A DNA stretch of 64,000 nucleotides from Streptomyces canus 299MFChir4.1 (lineage in GTDB: Bacteria; Actinomycetota; Actinomycetes; Streptomycetales; Streptomycetaceae). Positions 58,012 through 64,000 of the stretch are shown here, piece after piece. The translations under genes and the position numbers were made by a program. Location of the stretch: positions 1 through 64,000 of the forward strand of contig NZ_KB911609.1 in the NCBI RefSeq assembly GCF_000383615.1. Direction: 5' to 3'. The notes under the pieces are model-generated. The model ran no database searches and had not been told where the DNA came from. It saw nothing but the letters and a program-made list of their open reading frames with translations. Numbering within the stretch: the first letter of the stretch is position 1; every line of letters begins with the position of its first letter.

Positions 58012-58956
58012 GTGCTGAACGAAGTCGAGCGCTGGCTGGCCACCCGTTCCTGGTCCGCGAGCGATCGCCCACTCCACCGGATCATGGCCGCGAAGCGGAG
58101 CACGGGTCGGACCGTCAGTGTCGTCCTGCCCGCGCTCAACGAGGAGGAGACGGTCGGTGACATCGTCGCCGTGATCCGTCATGACCTCATGCAGCAGGTC
58201 CCGCTCGTCGACGAGATCGTCGTCGTCGACTCGGGATCGACCGACCGCACCTCGGAGGTCGCCGCCGCGGCCGGGGCGCGGGTCGTCCACCGCGACGACA
58301 TCCTCCCGCGCATACCGGCCGTGCCCGGCAAGGGCGAGGTCCTGTGGCGCTCCCTGCTCGTCACCAGCGGGGACATCGTCTGCTTCATCGACGCCGACCT
58401 GAAGGAGTTCTCCTCGGACTTCGTCTCCGGCATCGTCGGCCCGCTGCTCACCGACCCCGAGGTCGACCTGGTCAAGGGCATGTACGACCGTCCCCTGGGC
58501 GGCGCCGCCGGGCAGGGCGGCCGGGTCACCGAGCTCATGGCGCGCCCGCTGCTGAACATGCACTGGCCGCAGCTGGCCGGTTTCGTGCAGCCGCTGGGCG
58601 GTGAGTACGCGGCCCGGCGCTCGCTGCTGGAGCAGCTTCCGTTCCCCGTCGGCTACGGCGTGGAGCTGGGCATGCTGGTCGACGCCCTGCACCTGGTCGG
58701 CCTGAACGCGCTCGCCCAGGTGGACGTCGGGGTGCGCAAGCACCGCCACCAGGACGGACAGGCCCTGGGCCGGATGTCCGCAGCGATCTACCGCACCGCG
58801 CAGCTCCGGCTGGCCCGCGGTCACATGATCCGGCCGGCCCTCACCCAGTTCGAGCGGGGCCGGGACGGCTTCGAGCCGCGTACGTACTCCGTGGACACGG
58901 AGGAGCGGCCGCCGATGGTGGAGATCGCGGAGTACGCGGAGCAGAAGGTCGCGTGA
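58012..58956 (+). CDS. gpgS: Glucosyl-3-phosphoglycerate synthase
   Basis: A 314-residue GT81 glycosyltransferase. RTVSVVLPALNEEETVGDIV and VDEIVVVDSGSTDRTSEVAA bind the nucleotide sugar, DIVCFIDADLKEFSSDFVSG contains the D-x-D metal site, PLGGEYAARRSLLEQLPFPV and YGVELGMLVDALH line the acceptor pocket. GpgS joins glucose to 3-phosphoglycerate, first step to glucosylglycerate or methylglucose polysaccharide. GTG start with GAGGAG upstream. It neighbours the trehalose genes, suggesting a compatible-solute block. Confidence 0.93.
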   Translation: MLNEVERWLATRSWSASDRPLHRIMAAKRSTGRTVSVVLPALNEEETVGDIVAVIRHDLMQQVPLVDEIVVVDSGSTDRTSEVAAAAGARVVHRDDILPRIPAVPGKGEVLWRSLLVTSGDIVCFIDADLKEFSSDFVSGIVGPLLTDPEVDLVKGMYDRPLGGAAGQGGRVTELMARPLLNMHWPQLAGFVQPLGGEYAARRSLLEQLPFPVGYGVELGMLVDALHLVGLNALAQVDVGVRKHRHQDGQALGRMSAAIYRTAQLRLARGHMIRPALTQFERGRDGFEPRTYSVDTEERPPMVEIAEYAEQKVA

Positions 58957-59063
58957 CGGCCCGGGTGACGGAACGGGTGACAGAACGGGGCGTTCCGCAT
59001 ACGTCCGCGCACTGAGCGCAACCGTACGTTTGAGCGTTTCCGGGCCGGGCTAGGTTGAGGCGT

Positions 59064-60470
59064 ATGGCTTCCACGTCTTCCGTGCAGGGTGCTGCCCAGG
59101 TATTGGTCGCGTCCAACCGCGGCCCGGTCTCGTACGAGGTACAGGAGGACGGTTCGCTGCGCCCCAGACGGGGTGGCGGCGGACTGGTCTCGGGCCTTTC
59201 GGCGATCGGTCCGGAGGCGGGCGCGCTGTGGGTGTGCTCCGCGCTCTCCGACGGTGACCGCGAGGCGGTGCGGCAGGGGGTCGGCGAGGACGGCGTCCGC
59301 ATGCTCGCGATCCCGGCCGACGTGCACGCGGACGCGTACAACGGCATCGCGAACTCGGTCCTCTGGTTCGTCCACCACCTCCTCTACCAGACCCCGCTGG
59401 AGCCGTCCTTCGACGCGGAGTTCCGGCGGCAGTGGGCGTCGTACGAGACGTACAACCGCGCCTTCGCCGAGGCGCTCGCGGAGGAGGCGGCCGAGGGGGC
59501 GGCGGTCCTGGTGCAGGACTACCACCTGTGCCTGGTGCCGGGGATGCTCCGCGAGCTCCGCCCCGACCTGCGCATCGCCCACTTCTCGCACACGCCGTGG
59601 GCGCCGGTGGACTACTTCCGGATGCTGCCGGACGACATCGCGGCCCAGGTCCTGCGGGGCATGCTCGGCGCCGACCGGCTCGGCTTCCTCACCCAGCGCT
59701 GGGCGGACGCCTTCACGGCCTGCTGCACGGAGTTCACCGACGGGCTCGGGGAGACCCGGATCGGGGTGCACGGCCTTGGCGCGGACGCGGACTTCCTGCG
59801 CGCCCGCTCCCACGAGGCCGATGTCGAGGAGCGGATCGTCGCCCTGCGCGAGGAGATCGGCGCGGGCCGCAGGACGATCGTGCGGGTGGACCGGACCGAG
59901 CTGTCCAAGAACATCGTGCGCGGGCTGCTCGCCTACCGGCGGCTGCTGGAGTCGCGGCCGGAGTGGCGGGAGCGGGTCGTGCACGTGGCGTTCGCGTATC
60001 CGTCGCGCCAGGACCTCGCGGTCTACCGGGACTACACGGCCGAGGTGCAGCGGATGGCCGAGGAGATCAACGACACGTTCGGCACGCCCGGCTGGACCCC
60101 GGTCCTGCTGAATCTGAAGGACGACTTCGCGCGCTCCCTGGCCGCGTACCGGCTGGCCGACGTGGCGCTGGTCAACCCCATCCGGGACGGCATGAACCTG
60201 GTCGCGAAGGAGGTGCCGGTGGTGTCCGACGAGGGGTGCGCGCTGGTGCTGTCGCGGGAGGCCGGCGCGTTCGCGGAGCTGGGTGACGACGCGGTCGTGG
60301 TGAACCCGTACGACGTGGAGCAAACGGCGGCGGCCCTGCACGAGGCCCTGACGATGCCGGCCCACGAACGGGCCGAACGCGCGAAGCGGCTCGCCGCGGC
60401 GGCGACGGCACTCCCGCCCGCCCAGTGGTTCCTGGACCAGCTGAACGCACTGAAGGCGCTGAACGGGTGA
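59064..60470 (+). CDS. otsA: Trehalose-6-phosphate synthase
   Basis: A 468-residue GT20 enzyme. VLVASNRGPVSYEVQEDGSL and RGGGGLVSGLSAI are the N-terminal donor loop, VQDYHLCLVPGMLRELRPDL and HFSHTPWAPVDYFRMLP the trehalose synthase signature, VDRTELSKNIVRGLLAYRRL the UDP-glucose site (D-R-x-E-x-x-K), NPIRDGMNLVAKE the acceptor phosphate site. It makes trehalose 6-phosphate from UDP- or GDP-glucose and glucose 6-phosphate. otsB overlaps or abuts its stop, so the two are one operon. Confidence 0.93.
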   Translation: MASTSSVQGAAQVLVASNRGPVSYEVQEDGSLRPRRGGGGLVSGLSAIGPEAGALWVCSALSDGDREAVRQGVGEDGVRMLAIPADVHADAYNGIANSVLWFVHHLLYQTPLEPSFDAEFRRQWASYETYNRAFAEALAEEAAEGAAVLVQDYHLCLVPGMLRELRPDLRIAHFSHTPWAPVDYFRMLPDDIAAQVLRGMLGADRLGFLTQRWADAFTACCTEFTDGLGETRIGVHGLGADADFLRARSHEADVEERIVALREEIGAGRRTIVRVDRTELSKNIVRGLLAYRRLLESRPEWRERVVHVAFAYPSRQDLAVYRDYTAEVQRMAEEINDTFGTPGWTPVLLNLKDDFARSLAAYRLADVALVNPIRDGMNLVAKEVPVVSDEGCALVLSREAGAFAELGDDAVVVNPYDVEQTAAALHEALTMPAHERAERAKRLAAAATALPPAQWFLDQLNALKALNG

Positions 60471-60472
60471 GC

Positions 60473-61294
60473 ATGAACCTTCCCACGCCCACCACCCCCG
60501 CCGGCCAGGAGGGCCTGCGCGTACTCCTCGCGGAGCCGCGCCGCGCGGTGATCGGCCTCGACTTCGACGGGACGCTCGCGCCGATCGTGGCGGACCCCGA
60601 GCAGGCGCGGGCGCACCCCGAGGCGGTGGCCGTCCTCGCCGCCCTGGCACCGAAGGTGGCGTCCGTGGCGGTGATCACCGGCCGCCCGGCCGAGATCGCG
60701 GTCCGCTACGGCGGCTTCGCGGACGTCCCCGGCCTGGAGCACCTGACGGTCCTGGGCCACTACGGCGCCGAACGCTGGGACGCGGCGACCGGCGAGGTCA
60801 CGGCACCCGAGCCGCACCCGGGCGTGGCCGCGGTCCGTGCCGAGCTGCCGGCGCTCCTCGACGGGACCGGCGCCTGGATCGAGGAGAAGGGCGGCCGGGC
60901 GGTGGCGGTCCACACCCGCCGGGCCCCGGACCCCCAGGCCGTCTTCGACGCCCTGCGCGTCCCGCTCACCGACCTGGCCACCCACCACGGCCTGATCGTC
61001 GAACCGGGCCGGCTGGTCCTGGAACTGCGCCCGCCGGGCATGGACAAGGGCGTGGCCCTGCTGACCCATGTCCGCGAGCTGTCCGCCGCCTCCGTCCTCT
61101 ACGGCGGCGACGACCTGGGCGACCTGCCCGCCTTCTCCGCGGTCGGCGACCTGCGCGCCGCCGGCACCCCCGGCCTCCTGGTGTGCAGCGGCAGCGACGA
61201 GGTGACGGAGCTCCGGAAGCGGGCCGACCTGGTGGTGGACGGCCCGGCCGGTGTGGTGGGCCTGCTGCGGGACCTGGCGGAGCGGCTCACCTGA
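60473..61294 (+). CDS. otsB: Trehalose-phosphate phosphatase
   Basis: A 273-residue HAD phosphatase: VIGLDFDGTLAPIVADPEQA (motif I, Asp nucleophile), SVAVITGRPAEIAVRYGGFA (motif II), GRLVLELRPPGMDKGVALL (motif III Lys) and VLYGGDDLGDLPAFSAV (motif IV), the standard OtsB set. It removes the phosphate to give trehalose. The ATG at 60473 is used; the in-frame GTG at 60467 would overlap the otsA stop by four bases and is equally plausible. Confidence 0.92.
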   Translation: MNLPTPTTPAGQEGLRVLLAEPRRAVIGLDFDGTLAPIVADPEQARAHPEAVAVLAALAPKVASVAVITGRPAEIAVRYGGFADVPGLEHLTVLGHYGAERWDAATGEVTAPEPHPGVAAVRAELPALLDGTGAWIEEKGGRAVAVHTRRAPDPQAVFDALRVPLTDLATHHGLIVEPGRLVLELRPPGMDKGVALLTHVRELSAASVLYGGDDLGDLPAFSAVGDLRAAGTPGLLVCSGSDEVTELRKRADLVVDGPAGVVGLLRDLAERLT

Positions 61295-61297
61295 TCC

Positions 61298-61531
61298 TCA
61301 GCGCTCCGCCCGCCGCGTGTCCCGCACTCTGCGCAGCCGGTTCACCGTCACCGGGTCGAAGGCCAGCGCGCGCTCGTCGTCCAGCAGGGCGTTGAGCAGC
61401 TGGTAGTAGCGGACCGGTGCGAGTCCCAGTTCCTCGCGGATCGCCCGCTCCTTCGCGCCGGGGCCCGCGAAGGAGCGGCGCTCCAGCGCGAGGATGTCCC
61501 GCTCCCGGCGGTCGAGTTCCGCATGCTCCAT
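61298..61531 (-). CDS. DUF3263 family protein
   Basis: A 77-residue helical protein, MEHAELDRRERDILALERRS, FAGPGAKERAIREELGLAPV, RYYQLLNALLDDERALAFDP, VTVNRLRRVRDTRRAER. It matches actinobacterial DUF3263, a small winged-helix-like family often found near otsB; the role is unknown. A GTG 24 bases upstream would lengthen it. It ends 3 bases from the convergent otsB stop. Confidence 0.85.
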   Translation of the reverse strand: MEHAELDRRERDILALERRSFAGPGAKERAIREELGLAPVRYYQLLNALLDDERALAFDPVTVNRLRRVRDTRRAER

Positions 61532-61564
61532 GCCCGGAACCGTAACGCCCGCCACTGACGGCGA

Positions 61565-62869
61565 CTACTCCGCGTTCCGCGCGGTCAGCTGCAAAGCGCG
61601 CAGCACCTCGGTGGGGCTCCCGTCGGAGCTCACCGCGGAGCCGATCCGCTGCTTCACGGCCGCGCTGACCGAGGCCCAGGACGTCTTGCTCACGGGAGGC
61701 AGCTCCGCGAAGGGCAGCGCGTCGAGGAAGGGCTTGAGGTCGGCGTCCCGGGAGGCCCGGCTCATGACCTCGGACGCGGAGTTGGTCACCGGCAGCAGGT
61801 CGTACTCCCGGGAGAACGCGAGGACGTTCTTCTCGCTGTAGACGAAGTCGAGGAAGTCGCCCACCTGTTCGGCGTGCCCGTGCTGCCGGAAGGCCATCAT
61901 CCAGTCGGCGACGCCCATGGAGTTCCTGGTCCGTCCGTCGACGCCGGGCATCGGCACCATCCCGAACTTCACACCCTTCTCGGCGGCGATCTTCATCAGC
62001 GAGGGGTGCCCGTTGAGCATCCCGACGTCCCCGGCGGCGAACGCCGAGAACGCGGCGGCCCGGTTCAGGTTCTCGGGCGCGACCGGTCCGGTCAGTCCCT
62101 TGCCGACGAGGTCGTCCTTGAGCCAGGTCAGCGTGGCGGCGTTCTCCTCGGAGTCGATGCCGTACGTGCCGACGTCGTCGACGTACCCGCCGTGCCCGCT
62201 CAGCAGCCACTGCATGGTCTCGGCCTGCGCCTCCTCGGGGCCGAGCGGCAGCGCGTACGGGTACTTCACCCCGTCCGCCTTGAGCGCCTCGGCGTCGGCG
62301 GCCAGCTGCTTCCATGTCTTCGGCGGGGTGAGCCCGGCGTCGGCGAAGAGGGTCTTGTTGTAGAAGAGCAGCCGGGTCGACGCGGCGAACGGCATCCCGT
62401 ACTGCATCCCGTTGATCCGCCCCGCGGAGCCGAGCTGGGAGACGAAGTCGGCCTGTTCCCGGATCCCGATCAGCTCGTCGGCCGTGTACAGCAGCCCCTT
62501 GTCCGCGTAGTCGGCGTAGGCGCCGATCTGCGCCATGTCGGGCGCCTTCCCCGCGTCGGCCAGCTCCTTTACCTTGCGGTCGACGTCGGTCCAGGAGTAC
62601 ACGCTGACGTCGATCTTCACGCCGGGGTGCTTCGCCTCGTACTCCTTGACGAGCTTGTCCCAGTACTTCTGGGAACTGTTGGCCGAGCTGTCGCCGTAGT
62701 CGGCGGCGACCAGCTTCAGCGTCACCTCGTCCGATCCCGCGCCCAGCCCGCAGCCGCCGAGGACCGCCGTCATACCCAGTGCGGACACCGCCGCGATCGT
62801 TCCCGTCCTACGCCGCCGCACCGGCAACCGCCCCACACTCACGTTCGAAACTTTCGAAAAGTCATACAT
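61565..62869 (-). CDS. Sugar ABC transporter substrate-binding lipoprotein
   Basis: A 434-residue extracellular solute-binding protein family 1 member. An Arg-rich head RRRRTG is followed by a hydrophobic helix and the lipobox VLGGC. VTLKLVAADYGDSSANSSQK, APDMAQIGAYADYADKGLLY and AAAFSAFAAGDVGMLNGHPS are typical of the fold. ATG at 62869 is used, but GTG at 62842 gives a better signal peptide and would place a palindromic operator just upstream. The permease genes are not in the window. It is divergent from nagK; a chitin-derived or other sugar is plausible. Confidence 0.88.
   Translation of the reverse strand: MYDFSKVSNVSVGRLPVRRRRTGTIAAVSALGMTAVLGGCGLGAGSDEVTLKLVAADYGDSSANSSQKYWDKLVKEYEAKHPGVKIDVSVYSWTDVDRKVKELADAGKAPDMAQIGAYADYADKGLLYTADELIGIREQADFVSQLGSAGRINGMQYGMPFAASTRLLFYNKTLFADAGLTPPKTWKQLAADAEALKADGVKYPYALPLGPEEAQAETMQWLLSGHGGYVDDVGTYGIDSEENAATLTWLKDDLVGKGLTGPVAPENLNRAAAFSAFAAGDVGMLNGHPSLMKIAAEKGVKFGMVPMPGVDGRTRNSMGVADWMMAFRQHGHAEQVGDFLDFVYSEKNVLAFSREYDLLPVTNSASEVMSRASRDADLKPFLDALPFAELPPVSKTSWASVSAAVKQRIGSAVSSDGSPTEVLRALQLTARNAE
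62844..62858. promoter_or_regulatory. Perfect 15-bp LacI-type palindrome
   Basis: TTCGAAACTTTCGAA is a perfect palindrome with a central C. Its core CGAAA-N-TTTCG is the motif I recall for the BxlR-type xylo-oligosaccharide repressor in Streptomyces. It falls either just before the GTG start of the sugar-binding gene or within its first codons if the ATG is right. Confidence 0.65.
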
Positions 62870-62879
62870 ATCTCGGAGC

Positions 62880-62913
62880 TTAGGTCTACACCACGTGAGT
62901 GGACTAGACCTCT
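62880..62913. promoter_or_regulatory. Two DasR-type (dre) sites between sugar-binding and nagK genes
   Basis: AGTGGACTAGACCTCT (62898-62913) agrees at 14 of 16 positions with the palindromic dre consensus AGTGGTCTAGACCACT. TTAGGTCTACACCACG (62880-62895) matches about 11 of 16. Their centres are 18 bases apart. DasR represses N-acetylglucosamine genes and is released by GlcNAc-6-P or GlcN-6-P; nagK operons of Streptomyces are known targets, from memory with two sites. Confidence 0.85.
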
Positions 62914-62941
62914 TGTGGGTCAACGGGTCACACTGTTCCCC

Positions 62942-63886
62942 GTGAGACATGTCATCGCCCTCGACGTGGGCGGCACCGGGATGAAGGCGGCCTTGGTCGG
63001 CGCGGGCGGCGAACTCCTGCACCGGGCCCGCCGGGCCACCGGCCGCGAGCGCGGACCGGACGCGGTCGTCGACGGCATCCTCGACTTCGCCGCCGAACTG
63101 CGCGCGTACGGCACCGAGCACCTCGGCGCCCCCGCGGCCGCGGCCGGCGTCGCCGTTCCCGGCATCGTCGACGAGGCCCAGGGCATCGCGGCCTACGCCG
63201 CCAACCTGGGCTGGCGGGACGTCCCCCTGCGTGACCTGCTCACCGCCCGCCTCGGCGGCGTCCCGGTCGCCCTCGGCCACGACGTCCGCACCGGCGGCCT
63301 CGCCGAGGGCCGCATCGGAGCCGGCCGGGGCACCGACCGCTTCCTCTTCGTCGCCCTGGGCACCGGCATCGCGGGCGCGATCGGCATCGCGGGCCGGGTG
63401 GAGGCGGGCGCCCACGGATTCGCGGGCGAGATCGGCCACATCGCCGTACGCCCGGGCGGCACGCCCTGTCCGTGCGGCCAGCGGGGCTGCCTGGAGCGGT
63501 ACGCCTCCGCGGCGGCCGTGAGCGAGGCCTGGGCCTCGGCCACCGGGAACCCGGAGGCGGACGCGGCGGACTGCGCGAAGGCCGTGGTGGCCGAGGACCC
63601 GAGGGCCCGCGAGATCTGGCAGCACGCCGTGGACGCCCTGGCCGACGGCCTGGTCACCGCCCTCACCCTCCTGGACCCCCGCACCCTGATCATCGGTGGC
63701 GGCCTGGCAGAGGCGGGGGAAACCTTGTTCACACCGCTCAGGGAGGCGGTCCGAAGCCGGACCACCTTCCAGAAGCTCCCGACGATCGTCCCCGCGGCCC
63801 TGGGCGACACGGCGGGCTGCCTCGGTGCCGGCCTCCTGGCCTGGGATCTCCTCGACACGACCGACAGTTCGGAGGCAACTCGCTGA
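62942..63886 (+). CDS. nagK: N-acetylglucosamine kinase (ROK family)
   Basis: A 314-residue ROK sugar kinase. VRHVIALDVGGTGMKAALVG binds ATP; GEIGHIAVRPGGTPCPCGQR, GCLERYASAAAV is the ROK signature with the zinc cysteine set CPCGQRGC and the sugar-binding His; ALGTGIAGAIGIAGRVEAGA completes it. GTG start. The dre sites upstream and similarity to the S. coelicolor SCO4285 type point to GlcNAc kinase rather than glucokinase. nagA, which follows nagK in S. coelicolor, is not seen in the remaining 114 bases. Confidence 0.85.
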   Translation: MRHVIALDVGGTGMKAALVGAGGELLHRARRATGRERGPDAVVDGILDFAAELRAYGTEHLGAPAAAAGVAVPGIVDEAQGIAAYAANLGWRDVPLRDLLTARLGGVPVALGHDVRTGGLAEGRIGAGRGTDRFLFVALGTGIAGAIGIAGRVEAGAHGFAGEIGHIAVRPGGTPCPCGQRGCLERYASAAAVSEAWASATGNPEADAADCAKAVVAEDPRAREIWQHAVDALADGLVTALTLLDPRTLIIGGGLAEAGETLFTPLREAVRSRTTFQKLPTIVPAALGDTAGCLGAGLLAWDLLDTTDSSEATR

Positions 63887-63892
63887 TGGCAA

Positions 63893-64000
63893 CCCCCCTA
63901 GGGGCGCGGGACAGCGCTGAATCTGCGGCTACCGCCGCGCGGGCGCGACCAGCCGCGACGCACCCGCACCCCGCACCGGCCGGAACCCCCCTGGTGCTCT
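63893..64000. repeat. Dispersed Streptomyces 3'-end element at window edge
   Basis: After nagK the sequence CTAGGGGCGCGGGACAGCGC, then CTGCGGCTACCGCCGCGCG, then GCGACCAGCC is a variant of the same dispersed intergenic family as at 55287. The internal GCGGC/GCCGC arms fold into a hairpin that can stop transcription of nagK. No open frame of note is seen up to the end. Confidence 0.55.

Overview
The window looks like a chromosomal segment of a Streptomyces or a very close actinomycete. Coding DNA is very GC-rich with G/C in almost every third position. GTG and TTG starts are common. The gene set is typical of the genus: groEL2 behind CIRCE sites, a short cold-shock protein, futalosine-pathway menaquinone genes, DUF397/XRE pairs, DUF2530, DUF3027, DUF3263, XPB helicase, and N-acetylglucosamine kinase behind DasR-type (dre) sites. 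From about 53 kb to the right end the gene order (groEL2, csp, cysO-like, thrC, gpgS, otsA, otsB, DUF3263, sugar-binding protein, nagK) resembles, from memory, the S. coelicolor SCO4285-SCO4296 region in reverse.

Left part (1-15 kb): a DUF4097 gene and a divergent GbsR/MarR-like regulator share a promoter region packed with GTTGC/GCAAC half-sites. Next come an AadA-like aminoglycoside nucleotidyltransferase, a scrambled Uma2 pseudogene, an exported amidase, an aldo/keto reductase, a 29-residue membrane microprotein, thpR, an MFS transporter with a MarR regulator and its palindrome, a purine permease, DUF2530, a CtpE-like P-type ATPase and two tandem secreted paralogues.

Middle (15-44 kb): a 1,038-residue sacsin/HSP90-type ATPase-domain protein, an ECF sigma factor coupled to a membrane-anchored partner, DUF3027, an MFS protein, a DUF2771 lipoprotein, mqnB-mqnD (menaquinone by the futalosine route), a cold-shock protein with a C-terminal extension, a helicase-associated WYL-type protein paired with XPB, a HelR/HelD-type RNA polymerase-recycling ATPase, cutC, a broken mycothiol-enzyme gene, an HD protein, an unusual MDMPI-GNAT fusion, and an RpiR-family regulator with murQ (MurNAc-6-P recycling).

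Accessory patch (about 43-49.3 kb): a methyltransferase with a small partner, divergent from an XRE-DUF397 pair. Beyond it lie a truncated GNAT and a DinB gene broken by one base, then an IS607-family element (serine recombinase TnpA, RNA-guided nuclease TnpB, and a strongly structured 3' segment that fits an omega/reRNA), then a row of small orphan or decaying genes. This is where the chromosome is visibly taking up and losing DNA.

Right part (49-64 kb): a carboxylesterase, a metallophosphoesterase and an old-yellow-enzyme homologue. A compact tRNA-like RNA gene with its own terminator follows groEL2. groEL2 itself has two tandem CIRCE elements on an exact 18-bp period. Then come csp with a long leader, thrC-cysO behind a SAM-I (S-box) riboswitch, gpgS and otsAB (compatible-solute and trehalose metabolism), and a sugar-binding lipoprotein divergent from nagK with two dre-type sites and a perfect 15-bp LacI-type palindrome. 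No CRISPR array, rRNA gene, canonical tRNA or biosynthetic gene cluster was seen. The least-explained features are the tRNA-like RNA, the block-inverted Uma2 gene and the TnpB/omega RNA locus.
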